36,543 bases of DNA, from positions 1 through 36,543 of the forward strand of contig JAFOFC010000028.1 of NCBI GenBank assembly GCA_017387515.1, written 5' to 3'. This document shows positions 1 to 8,150 of this stretch, one piece after another (the first letter of the stretch is position 1; every line of letters begins with the position of its first letter). The DNA is from Paludibacteraceae bacterium (GTDB taxonomy: Bacteria; Bacteroidota; Bacteroidia; Bacteroidales; Paludibacteraceae). The notes beneath the pieces were generated by a model. That model saw only the letters and a list, made by a program, of their open reading frames with translations, made no database searches and was not told where the DNA came from. The translations under genes and the position numbers were made by a program.

Positions 1-787
1 AAATTGCATCCCAAGCATCGCTTTTTTTAGACTCTTCCAGCAATAATTTGCCTTTATCGTATGATTTTTCAACGTTTTGTAGTATATTTGCAACGTTAAT
101 AATCAGTCCTCCTTGTGAGTTAGGATCATTAGCTGTCGAGATAGAACTGTTTGATTCAATGAAATCAAGCAGTTCTATTTTTATAACCTCAAATGAATAT
201 GGTTTGTTGTGAAATTTAAAGTTCCCATATTCGTAAATAGTTGTCTTAATTCTATAGGATTTATTATTATTATGCAAGATAGCTCCATAAAATCTATGTA
301 TTAAGATTTTATTGTTAATCGGATTTGAGACTAAACGATGACCATCTACTTTAGTGTAGTCTGCGTGTATTTCTACTTCAATACTGTTATTTATAATATT
401 GGGCAATGCTTTTAGTACTGATAAGTGAACAGAAATACTTTCACTTTTATTTGTTGCTGTAGGATTTAGGTATTTCTTTATAGACTTTTTAGTAACCTTA
501 TATTGGAATTGACTTAATTTCCCAATGTGAGAGGTATATGTGCCAACAAGGTTTTTTTCGGCCCATTCTTTTGCTTCACCTAATGGGTCGCTGCTGTTAA
601 AATCGTGTGGCTTTACCTGTAATATTTCTACATAACTATCATTCAGGTATGGCATAACAATGCCTTTCGTTTCTTCGGCAAGTTTCTGGATACGATCAAA
701 TTCTTTTTGTGGATTTCTGGCGTAATAACTTACAAAGGGTTCACTTCCCAATAATGTGTTTGGATTTGTAGGATGGTAATTTTTCAT
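1..787 (-). CDS. LPD3-like domain protein, copy 1 (partial, 3' end outside window)
   Basis: The reading frame is open from the ATG at 787 to the left edge (262 codons visible). Copy 2 has only four more codons, so almost the whole gene is here. The core (about residues 80-205) has a run typical of the LPD3 polyvalent-protein domain, which I recall as being grouped with BECR-fold (barnase/EndoU/colicin/RelE-like) nuclease domains: a helix beginning TKKSIKKYL, then HLSVLKALPNIIN, EIHADYTK, LIHRFYGAI, YRIKTTIYEY and FEVIKIELL. No signal peptide or membrane segment is visible, so it is probably cytoplasmic. The first 62 residues match copy 2 (9408-10205) with one difference and the last 27 visible residues are identical, while the middle has diverged. 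It is divergent from the structured RNA and R-M operon to its right. The family assignment is from memory of its pattern; whether it is an active nuclease, toxin or accessory protein cannot be told. Confidence 0.7.
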   Translation of the reverse strand, partial: MKNYHPTNPNTLLGSEPFVSYYARNPQKEFDRIQKLAEETKGIVMPYLNDSYVEILQVKPHDFNSSDPLGEAKEWAEKNLVGTYTSHIGKLSQFQYKVTKKSIKKYLNPTATNKSESISVHLSVLKALPNIINNSIEVEIHADYTKVDGHRLVSNPINNKILIHRFYGAILHNNNKSYRIKTTIYEYGNFKFHNKPYSFEVIKIELLDFIESNSSISTANDPNSQGGLIINVANILQNVEKSYDKGKLLLEESKKSDAWDAI

Positions 788-862
788 GATGAAAAAGATT
801 AGTAATTAAGTGATATCAGCAGAGTAACTGGGGAATACTCTGTGTATTTTGTTTTCTGCTTA

Positions 863-893
863 CAAAGGTATAAAATAATCAATGATGTGCAAA
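863..893 (-). promoter_or_regulatory. Bacteroidetes-type promoter of LPD3 copy 1
   Basis: On the minus strand the -33 TTTG (890-893) is followed after 19 bases by the -7 box TACCTTTG (863-870). Both match the Bacteroidetes consensus. Transcription would start near 856, leaving a leader of about 70 bases. The leader and -7 box are almost identical to those before copy 2, so the promoter was duplicated with the gene. Confidence 0.7.
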
Positions 894-1013
894 AAAATAG
901 GTGCAACACGTAGGCCTGCACGGCTCGTGCGTCTGCAAAGCACCCGTGGGGTGTTTATATAAATTCAGATTATAATTATGATACCCACATGGTATCTTTT
1001 CAATAATATTTTT

Positions 1014-1021
1014 TAACTTTG
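1014..1021 (+). promoter_or_regulatory. possible -7 box (TAACTTTG) for the RNA leader and R-M operon
   Basis: TAACTTTG fits TAnnTTTG, but no clear TTTG lies 19-21 bases upstream. A small hairpin (GATACC/GGTATC, 980-996) lies just before it. Transcription from here would begin near 1028 and run through the structured RNA into the helicase gene. Confidence 0.4.
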
Positions 1022-1106
1022 CAATTAGTCCTACGCCGATGCTTTGCATAGCGCAAAGCGGGTGGGTGGGACGTACATATGAAAAGGCGTTTACTACGCT
1101 TTGGTT

Positions 1107-1367
1107 TTGACACCTTGAAACTTCGCAACTTTTAAGATTATCTGTCAAAAACAAAGCAACGTGAATGCCCCGTAGGTGTGTATTCTCATATCTACACGTA
1201 ACCTAATGTAGGGACATGGTGTACCATGTCCGCTAATAAGGGGTGTATTGTGTACTATGATTACATATCGGCGTGGGGCTTATGCGTTGCTCGTTTCGAC
1301 AGATAGGGCAATGCGAAGGCCTCAAGGTGTGAAGCGAGCGACAGTGCAGGGCTTCACGCTTTTTTTA
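1107..1367 (+). ncRNA. Structured RNA leader, copy 1, ending in a terminator
   Basis: Nested complementary blocks form one long rod. ACACCTTGA (1110-1118) pairs with TCAAGGTGT (1322-1330), CTTCGCA (1121-1127) with TGCGAAG (1312-1318), TATCTGTC (1139-1146) with GACAGATA (1298-1305), AGCAACG (1155-1161) with CGTTGCT (1285-1291), and GCCCC (1167-1171) with GGGGC (1275-1279). A perfect apical hairpin, GGACATGG/CCATGTCC, is at 1212-1231. The outer stems reappear with compensatory changes at 31843-32011, and the unpaired ACTTTTA after the second stem is kept. A terminator follows at once and overlaps the closing stem. It could be a transcription attenuator or riboswitch-like leader of the R-M operon, or a free small RNA. 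I do not recognise a named RNA family. Confidence 0.65.
1327..1367 (+). terminator. Intrinsic terminator / attenuator before the R-M operon
   Basis: GTGTGAAGC (1327-1335) pairs over nine positions, one of them G-T, with GCTTCACGC (1351-1359), followed by eight T (1360-1367). Its 5' arm shares 1327-1330 with the closing stem of the structured RNA, so the two folds compete. The helicase gene begins 69 bases later. Confidence 0.65.
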
Positions 1368-1435
1368 TGTGATAAAATCAATACTAGGAATCACAGGTAG
1401 GGGAAAGAAGTCCACCCCTTGTACGTAAACGCATT

Positions 1436-4400
1436 GTGAGTACAAAATTCTTCAACAATGGACTTGGCAATACGCTTTTTAATAAACTAAAAGGTATTGC
1501 ATCAGAAATGACTTCGTTTGACCGCTTTTTGGCGGTAGTTGGCTTTTTTCGTTCGTCTGGTTATTTTAAACTACGTAAGGAGTTAGGCGATATTTCCGAA
1601 ATTAAGATCTTAATTGGCATAAATATAGATGATATGTTTCGCAAGCATAACAAAATGACCGTTATGTTTGGCGATCCTGTAAAAGCCAAAGAAGCCTACG
1701 AAAATGGCTTTAAAGAGGATATCATCAATGCCCATTATTCGCCCGAAGTAGAAGATGGTATTTTGCAACTATGCGAAGATTTAATATCTGGTCGCTTGCA
1801 AATGCGTATTCACGCTACCAAAAACTTGCATGCCAAATTCTACCTCTGCTTGCCACAAAATCATAGTGAGCATAGTGATGGTTGGGTTATCATGGGTTCT
1901 TCCAATATTTCTGATGCTGGGTTAGGGATAAAACAGCCTCCACAGTACGAACTGAACGTTGCCATGAAAGACTACGATGATGTGAAGTATTGTTCCGATG
2001 AATTTTGGCAATTGTGGAACGAAGCAATTCAACTTACTGCAGACGATATTGCCGAGTATAAAATGAAAACCTATTTGGGGTATCAACCAACCCCCTACGA
2101 ACTTTACATCAAAGTACTTATTGATACGTTTGGCGACCAAGTGGAAGATGATTTTTCTATTCAGTTGCCAGATGGAGTTAAGGACTTGAAATATCAGAAA
2201 GATGCTGTAATTCAGGGTTATCAGATGCTGATGCAGCATAATGGTTTGTTTCTTGCCGATGTAGTTGGTTTGGGAAAAACCATGATTGCCACCATGATTG
2301 CTAAACGTTTTGTGGAGGCTAACGGCAAAAATACCAACATCCTTGTTGTTTATCCTCCTGCTTTGGAAGACAACTGGAAAAAGACATTCAAGTTGTTTGG
2401 TATCTACAAAAAGGCGCAGTTTATTACCAATGGCAGTTTATCCAAGGTTCTTGATGGAAAAGACAACTACAAGGATAAAGAGGAGTTTGATTTAATTATT
2501 GTGGATGAAGCACATGGTTTCCGTAGTGATAGTTCGGGAAAGTATGACGAGTTACAAAAGATATGCAAATCGCCTTGTATGAATATGGGATTGTTAAAGA
2601 GTTCGCAAAAAAAAGTGATGCTTCTTTCTGCAACTCCACTTAACAACCGTCCAGATGATTTGCAGAATCAATTATTGTTGTTCCAAAATAGTCAGAGTTG
2701 TACAATTGATGGGGTGCCAAATCTAAAAGGTTTCTTCTCAGAATACATATTGGAATACAAACGACTGATGCGTGAGCGTGACCAACGTGATGTAACAGCA
2801 GAGGTAGATAAAATCTATGAACAAATTCGTAGTAAAGTTATAGATAAGGTAACAGTACGTCGTACACGTCATAACATTCTTAACGACTCCGATTATAAAG
2901 CTGATATAGATTCGCAAGGTATTGTATTCCCCAAAATTTTAGCTCCCAATGAACTAGAGTACGTAATGGACACTGACACTAGTAATCGTTTCTACATGAG
3001 CTTGAAACAACTTACAGATGGAAAGTCCGAGTCAAATCCAGGTGGTAATGGACTTACTTATGCCCGTTATCGTGCAGTAGAGTTTTTGAAACCTGAATAC
3101 CGTAAAAAGTATAAGAATGCCGTGCATATCGGTCAGACCTTGGCTGGCATATATAGAGTGCACATGGTTAAGCGTTTGGAGAGTAGTTTTTATGCTTTCA
3201 AAAGGTCGCTCCATACACTTCTTCGTATCACAACTGACATGATTAAAATGTTTGAAGAAGACAAGGTTATCATTGCTCCAGAGCTAAATGTAAAAGACCT
3301 TCAGGCTAAGAATATGGAGTTAGATGAAATTATCGAATATGCTATTACAAAAGGTTATGCAAAAGAAGATATTCTTTTTACTGCAGATGCTTTCGTCCCT
3401 GATTTTATTAAAATGCTTCATCATGACCGTGTAATATTGGAACAACTCAATGAAGATTGGGAACATGAGAATGACGATCCCAAATTTGATTTATTCAGAG
3501 AAAATCTTACCAATAATTTCTTCAAAGAAGAGGTAAATCCATCGGGAAAATTGGTTTTGTTCTCCGAAAGTGTTGATACACTGAACTATTTGTACGATAG
3601 ACTTACCAAGGAAATTGGTCGTACCGATGTTTTGATGGTTACAGCCGCTAATCGTAATCGGTTGGGTCAGACAATCAAGGAGAATTTTGATGCCAATTAT
3701 GAGAGTGATGCCCAAAAATATAACATCATTATAACTTCCGATGTATTGGCAGAAGGTGTGAACTTGCACCGTTCTAATGTGATAGTTAACTACGACTCAC
3801 CTTGGAATGCAACCAGATTGATGCAACGAATAGGTCGTGTAAATCGTATTGGTTCTGTTGCTCCAAATATCTACAACTATATGTTCTACCCATCGCAACA
3901 GGGCGATAAGGAAATTCAATTATACAAGAATGCCCTTGTTAAATTACAAGGTTTCCATTCTGCTTTTGGCGAAGATGCTCAAATCTATTCCAAAGAAGAA
4001 ATTGTAAAAGAATTTCAGATGTTCGATAGCAATGTCAAAGATACCATTGATAAGAAAATAGCCCTTTTGCGGGAAGTTCGCGAACTCTATAATAGTGATC
4101 GCAAGTTGTATCATAAAATCAAGGCTCTGCCAATGAAAAGTCGTGTAATGCGTGATACAGGAAAGCATAGCGGTAAATCTGTAATATTTGTTTCCTCTAA
4201 TGTAAAAACCGAATTCTATTTGGCTACTCCAACAGGGGTAGAGGTCATTGAATTCCTTGAAGCTGTAAAATATCTCAAAGCTAAACCCGAAGAACAACCT
4301 GTGCCATTCACAAATGAAGAGCAACACTACAAACACGTAAATGGTGCATTGGCTAAATATACTACTGAGTATGTAGAGGCTGCCGATACCTCATCCATTA

Positions 4401-4729
4401 ACCGTACCGACCTTGATAAGACTTCGCTTGAGGCAAATAAGTTTTTGCGTACCCTTAAGCAGGTAACAAGCGATAACGAGTTGAAAACGCAATGCGATGT
4501 TTTGATAAGATATATCAATGAAGGTATCTATGCTCAACTACCTCGTTACCTAAAAGCTTTGTCTCGTGAGTATAAAAACGACCGTGAAAAGATGAAACTA
4601 GACGAGTATGGCTTGCAAACAAAGATTTCGGAATTACTTGCTGAATATCAGACGATGAACAAAGATCAGCGTCACGATGCTAAAGATATTTCCAACCCGC
4701 AGATAGTGATTTCTGAAACTTTCGTATAA
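1436..4729 (+). CDS. PLD-nuclease/SF2 (SNF2-like) helicase fusion of an R-M-type defense system
   Basis: The 1097-residue protein begins with a phospholipase-D-type nuclease domain: H132-x-K134, then GSSN at 154-157 and E172, the single-HKD arrangement of BfiI/Nuc-like enzymes. An SF2 helicase of the SNF2/DISARM-DrmD kind follows: Walker A GLGKT with K281, DEAH at 357-360, a motif III LLSATPLNN, and motif VI QRIGRVNRIG near 797-806. It probably translocates on DNA and cleaves or disrupts unmodified phage DNA, with the methyltransferase encoded 37 bases downstream protecting the host. The start is taken as GTG at 1436: the frame is open upstream to a stop at 1385 but has no ATG there, and the next ATG (1508) would cut into the first PLD strand. 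The gene lies directly behind the structured RNA and its terminator, so read-through control is likely. Confidence 0.85.
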   Translation: MSTKFFNNGLGNTLFNKLKGIASEMTSFDRFLAVVGFFRSSGYFKLRKELGDISEIKILIGINIDDMFRKHNKMTVMFGDPVKAKEAYENGFKEDIINAHYSPEVEDGILQLCEDLISGRLQMRIHATKNLHAKFYLCLPQNHSEHSDGWVIMGSSNISDAGLGIKQPPQYELNVAMKDYDDVKYCSDEFWQLWNEAIQLTADDIAEYKMKTYLGYQPTPYELYIKVLIDTFGDQVEDDFSIQLPDGVKDLKYQKDAVIQGYQMLMQHNGLFLADVVGLGKTMIATMIAKRFVEANGKNTNILVVYPPALEDNWKKTFKLFGIYKKAQFITNGSLSKVLDGKDNYKDKEEFDLIIVDEAHGFRSDSSGKYDELQKICKSPCMNMGLLKSSQKKVMLLSATPLNNRPDDLQNQLLLFQNSQSCTIDGVPNLKGFFSEYILEYKRLMRERDQRDVTAEVDKIYEQIRSKVIDKVTVRRTRHNILNDSDYKADIDSQGIVFPKILAPNELEYVMDTDTSNRFYMSLKQLTDGKSESNPGGNGLTYARYRAVEFLKPEYRKKYKNAVHIGQTLAGIYRVHMVKRLESSFYAFKRSLHTLLRITTDMIKMFEEDKVIIAPELNVKDLQAKNMELDEIIEYAITKGYAKEDILFTADAFVPDFIKMLHHDRVILEQLNEDWEHENDDPKFDLFRENLTNNFFKEEVNPSGKLVLFSESVDTLNYLYDRLTKEIGRTDVLMVTAANRNRLGQTIKENFDANYESDAQKYNIIITSDVLAEGVNLHRSNVIVNYDSPWNATRLMQRIGRVNRIGSVAPNIYNYMFYPSQQGDKEIQLYKNALVKLQGFHSAFGEDAQIYSKEEIVKEFQMFDSNVKDTIDKKIALLREVRELYNSDRKLYHKIKALPMKSRVMRDTGKHSGKSVIFVSSNVKTEFYLATPTGVEVIEFLEAVKYLKAKPEEQPVPFTNEEQHYKHVNGALAKYTTEYVEAADTSSINRTDLDKTSLEANKFLRTLKQVTSDNELKTQCDVLIRYINEGIYAQLPRYLKALSREYKNDREKMKLDEYGLQTKISELLAEYQTMNKDQRHDAKDISNPQIVISETFV

Positions 4730-4766
4730 CAAACAACTAACTAACCTTAATCGTACATACTATAAA

Positions 4767-7700
4767 ATGGCCACAATATTTTCTGTAGAAGAATTGAGAA
4801 CCATGTTCCAATCTTCTTTTAGCATGCAAACTTGGTACAATTGCTTGCAAAATTTATTCAATGCGAGTGAACTAAAAGTTACGCCCGAAAAGATAAACAA
4901 CCAGACGTTAGAAAATGGCTATTACTTAGGTAATATCGATACGGTGGATAGTTACAGAATAGGCCTGTTTTATTATAAAATAACACAAGGTTCTGTGGCG
5001 AAGCGTAAAATAGGATTGCGCAACTTTGTACGTTCATTTATCAATCCTACTTGGGGTAAATTTGAAGCCGCTTTGGTGGTATTTGATAGTTGTGACTTGT
5101 GGCGATTATCTTTTATTTGCGATATAAAAGGAGAGGCTACCTCGCCAAAACGATATACGTATGTTTTTGGCAATCAAGGGATATTGTATAGAACTCCTAT
5201 TGAGCGATTTTGTTTTCTACAAAGCAAAGGAGTTTCTTTTGAAAATCTTAAAAATGCCTTCTCTGTAGAGGCTCTTTCAGACGAGTTCTTTAATGAATAT
5301 CGCAAACAATATGCCGACTTTATTCAGTATATCACGGGTAAACGTTTTATGAAGGTAGGCAGTAAATGGGAAGAAAAGGTAGTAGACGAGTCTAATGCCG
5401 TGTTGATGTTTGCCTTTAATTTTGACGAAAAAGTAATACGTAATTACATTAAAAAGATGATGGGGCGTCTTACTTTTTTACATTTTTTGCAACGTAAAGG
5501 ATGGTTGTGTGGTGATTTAAACTATTTACAAAACTTATTTGAACGTTCTCCATATCAAGACGATTATTTGGATAGTGTGTTAGAACCGCTTTTCTTTGGA
5601 ATTTTAAATACCAAACCAGAACAAAGAAAACAAGTTTTTGAACGTTATAATTGGGATTTAGCACTCTTAAAAGAGTGGGAGAGCATTCCCTATTTGAATG
5701 GTGGTTTGTTTGAACGTGACAAAGAAGATGAGCCCGAAAGTAAATTTCCTGCCGATTATTTTAAACGATTATTCCAGTTCTTTAGTGAATATAACTTTAC
5801 CATAGATGAGAATGACCCTAACGATGCAGAGGTAGGAGTGGACCCAGAAATGTTGGGAAAAATCTTTGAGAACTTGCTGGAAGATAACAAGGACAAAGGT
5901 GCATTTTATACGCCCAAAGAAATTGTGCGTTATATGTGCCAAGAATCGCTTATTGCTTATCTTGAAACCAATACTTCAATTGCTAAAGAAAAGATTAGGC
6001 AGTTTGTACTTTCGCCCGATGAAAATGTAGCTGAAATACCCGAAAATAAAAAGCCAAAATTATTAGAAGCACTTAAAGAAGTGAAGATTTGCGACCCTGC
6101 CATTGGTTCGGGTGCATTTCCCATGGGCTTGTTAAACGAGTTGTTAAGTTGCCGCGAAGCATTGGAACATTTGGACGTACCCCGTTCTGAAATAAAAAGA
6201 AGCATCATTCATAATAATATTTACGGTGTAGATATAGAAAAAGGAGCAGTTGATATTGCTCGTTTGCGTTTTTGGCTTTCTATTGTGGTAGATGAAGAAA
6301 AGGCATCGCCATTGCCAAATTTAGACTATAAGATTATGCAAGGGAATTCACTTGTAGAAAGTTTTATGGGTGTGGATTTGAATAATCTTTCGTACAAAAC
6401 AACCTGCAAGAAAGATGATACCGATAATGGACTTTTTGATGATGAAAAAGTATTATTGCAAAAGCAAGTATCAAGATTACTCTCTAAATATTATTCTTGT
6501 TCAGATCACGAACAAAAAATTACTATTCAACAAGAGATTTCAGCAGCCATCAATAAACAGTTAGAAGTTCAATCTTTTGATCCACTCATTTTAAAGATAC
6601 TAAAAGATGTAAACTTAGCAGGTAATTGTCAATTCTTCTTATGGCACACATGGTTTAGCGAAGTCTTCAACCGCCCAGATGGCAAGAGTGGCTTTGATAT
6701 TGTGATTGGAAATCCGCCGTATGTTAAAGAATTAGGAAATGAAAAGGTTTTTGCACCAATAATAAATTCCTTTTTTGGAAAAAAATATCACGCAGGAAAA
6801 ATGGATTATTGGTACTATTTTTTACATAAGGCTATTGAATTAATTAGTGATAGTGGTATAATAAGTTTTATTACATCAAGATATTGGATAAATAGTACAG
6901 GTGCTAAAAAAATTATCAAACATGTATCAGAAGAAACAAAATTTATAAATATAGTTGATATAGGGAAATTGAAAGTTTTTGATAATGTAGTTGGTTATCA
7001 TATGATATCTATTCTTACAAAAGATAAGAGGAGAGATACTTGTCAATATTTTGCTATATCTGATGATGTAAAAAATATAGAGAAAGGGCTTTATACAAGT
7101 CAAAGACTTATAAAATGTAATGATTTGTTTGTAAATAATGAAATCGTATTAGAAAATAGAGTGTTTGCTAATACAACAAGAACGTTAGGAGATATTTGTA
7201 ATATTTCTCAGGGTGTAGTTGAGGCTTCTGATAAAATAAGTTCAAAAATGTATAAGAAGAATCCGCTTCCCAATCATTATGTAGGACAAGGAATATTTGT
7301 GTTATCATTAGATGAATATGATAATTTGGATTTAAATATAGAAGAGAAAAATATTATGGTGCCGTTTGAAGATGAAGGTTGTTTATCAAGATATTACATA
7401 AATTATGAACTAACTAGAAGATTAATTTATTCAGATGTACAAAATAGAAAGAAAATATCAGATTCCCCTCAATTTGTAAATCTTAAAAGACATCTTGATT
7501 ATATGTCTGATTATATTACATCAACATATAGACCTTATGGATTGCATAGAGCAAGGAATTATAATGATTTCATTCAACCAAAGTTAATAGGTCCATCAAT
7601 GTTTGTTCAACCATGTTATTGTTATGATAATCAGGGCCTATTTGTAGGAATGTCGTACAATATAATAATTCCTAAAACAGAAACTAATTTACTTTTTATT

Positions 7701-7988
7701 TTGGGAGTTATAAATTCCAAATATGCACAAAATTGGTTTTATTGTAATGCAAAACATAGGGGGGCAGGAGTTGATGTTGGGGTTGAAAAATTACGATCAT
7801 TTCCTATTCCAAATCCTAGTAAATTTCAGCAAGAAGAAATTATTATGTTGGTAAATAATATAATAAGAAAAAAAAGAGAGAATCCTAATGTTGATATATC
7901 TGAAGAGGAAAGTAAAATTGACAAACTTGTTTATCAATTATATGAACTAACCGACGCTGAAATAAAAATCATTGAAGAGAGTGTGTGA
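4767..7988 (+). CDS. Eco57I-type N6-adenine DNA methyltransferase with TaqI-like specificity region
   Basis: The 1073-residue protein carries the gamma-class adenine methylase motifs: FYTP at 380-383, SAM-binding DPAIGSGAF from 443, and catalytic NPPY at 649-652. The long C-terminal part (about 700-1060) resembles the TaqI-like target-recognition domain of type IIG and BREX PglX-like enzymes. The N-terminal 350 residues match the region found in Eco57I/type IIG proteins, but no classical PD-(D/E)xK motif is obvious, so cleavage is probably left to the PLD-helicase upstream. It would methylate adenine within an asymmetric site and define the system's specificity. The region after NPPY is more AT-rich and changes from CGN to AGA arginine codons, suggesting the specificity half was acquired or replaced separately. 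Confidence 0.87.
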   Translation: MATIFSVEELRTMFQSSFSMQTWYNCLQNLFNASELKVTPEKINNQTLENGYYLGNIDTVDSYRIGLFYYKITQGSVAKRKIGLRNFVRSFINPTWGKFEAALVVFDSCDLWRLSFICDIKGEATSPKRYTYVFGNQGILYRTPIERFCFLQSKGVSFENLKNAFSVEALSDEFFNEYRKQYADFIQYITGKRFMKVGSKWEEKVVDESNAVLMFAFNFDEKVIRNYIKKMMGRLTFLHFLQRKGWLCGDLNYLQNLFERSPYQDDYLDSVLEPLFFGILNTKPEQRKQVFERYNWDLALLKEWESIPYLNGGLFERDKEDEPESKFPADYFKRLFQFFSEYNFTIDENDPNDAEVGVDPEMLGKIFENLLEDNKDKGAFYTPKEIVRYMCQESLIAYLETNTSIAKEKIRQFVLSPDENVAEIPENKKPKLLEALKEVKICDPAIGSGAFPMGLLNELLSCREALEHLDVPRSEIKRSIIHNNIYGVDIEKGAVDIARLRFWLSIVVDEEKASPLPNLDYKIMQGNSLVESFMGVDLNNLSYKTTCKKDDTDNGLFDDEKVLLQKQVSRLLSKYYSCSDHEQKITIQQEISAAINKQLEVQSFDPLILKILKDVNLAGNCQFFLWHTWFSEVFNRPDGKSGFDIVIGNPPYVKELGNEKVFAPIINSFFGKKYHAGKMDYWYYFLHKAIELISDSGIISFITSRYWINSTGAKKIIKHVSEETKFINIVDIGKLKVFDNVVGYHMISILTKDKRRDTCQYFAISDDVKNIEKGLYTSQRLIKCNDLFVNNEIVLENRVFANTTRTLGDICNISQGVVEASDKISSKMYKKNPLPNHYVGQGIFVLSLDEYDNLDLNIEEKNIMVPFEDEGCLSRYYINYELTRRLIYSDVQNRKKISDSPQFVNLKRHLDYMSDYITSTYRPYGLHRARNYNDFIQPKLIGPSMFVQPCYCYDNQGLFVGMSYNIIIPKTETNLLFILGVINSKYAQNWFYCNAKHRGAGVDVGVEKLRSFPIPNPSKFQQEEIIMLVNNIIRKKRENPNVDISEEESKIDKLVYQLYELTDAEIKIIEESV

Positions 7989-8021
7989 TTGTTGAAAAAT
8001 AATTAATAATAAGGTATTTTA

Positions 8022-8046
8022 AATGAATAAATATTCATTATATTTG
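8022..8046 (+). promoter_or_regulatory. Promoter with operator-like palindrome before the DUF2971 gene
   Basis: A perfect 8-2-8 inverted repeat (AATGAATA aa TATTCATT, 8022-8039) directly abuts and overlaps by one base a -7-like box TATATTTG (8039-8046). The -33 position is only T-rich. A dimeric repressor bound there would block the promoter. The DUF2971 start is about 105 bases downstream. Confidence 0.45.
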
Positions 8047-8150
8047 CATATGTTAATAAATGTAGATAATAGTGAAATATATTTAACTATATGATTTATA
8101 ATACACAGGAAATATTATCAAGTAGAATATTAATTATTAATTAAAAAAAT

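Noticed and set aside
1039..1110. A 23-codon leader peptide (starting MLCIAQSGWVG) ending at the start of the structured RNA
   Set aside because: The equivalent place in copy 2 has no comparable frame, so a peptide-based attenuator is not supported.
879..1154. 91-codon leftward frame over the promoter and RNA region
   Set aside because: It crosses the promoter of LPD3 copy 1 and the structured RNA, has an unnatural composition, and matches no known protein pattern.
1110..1330. The inverted blocks as recombinase sites of an invertible promoter
   Set aside because: Phase-variable promoters need one long, nearly perfect repeat. Here the complementarity is broken into short blocks by internal loops and covaries between the two copies, and no recombinase gene is nearby. 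Reads with the inverted orientation would reopen the idea.
1110..1330. Retron msr-msd or CRISPR/tracr-type RNA
   Set aside because: No reverse transcriptase, cas gene or repeat array is present anywhere in the window, and the fold lacks the expected branching-G setting.
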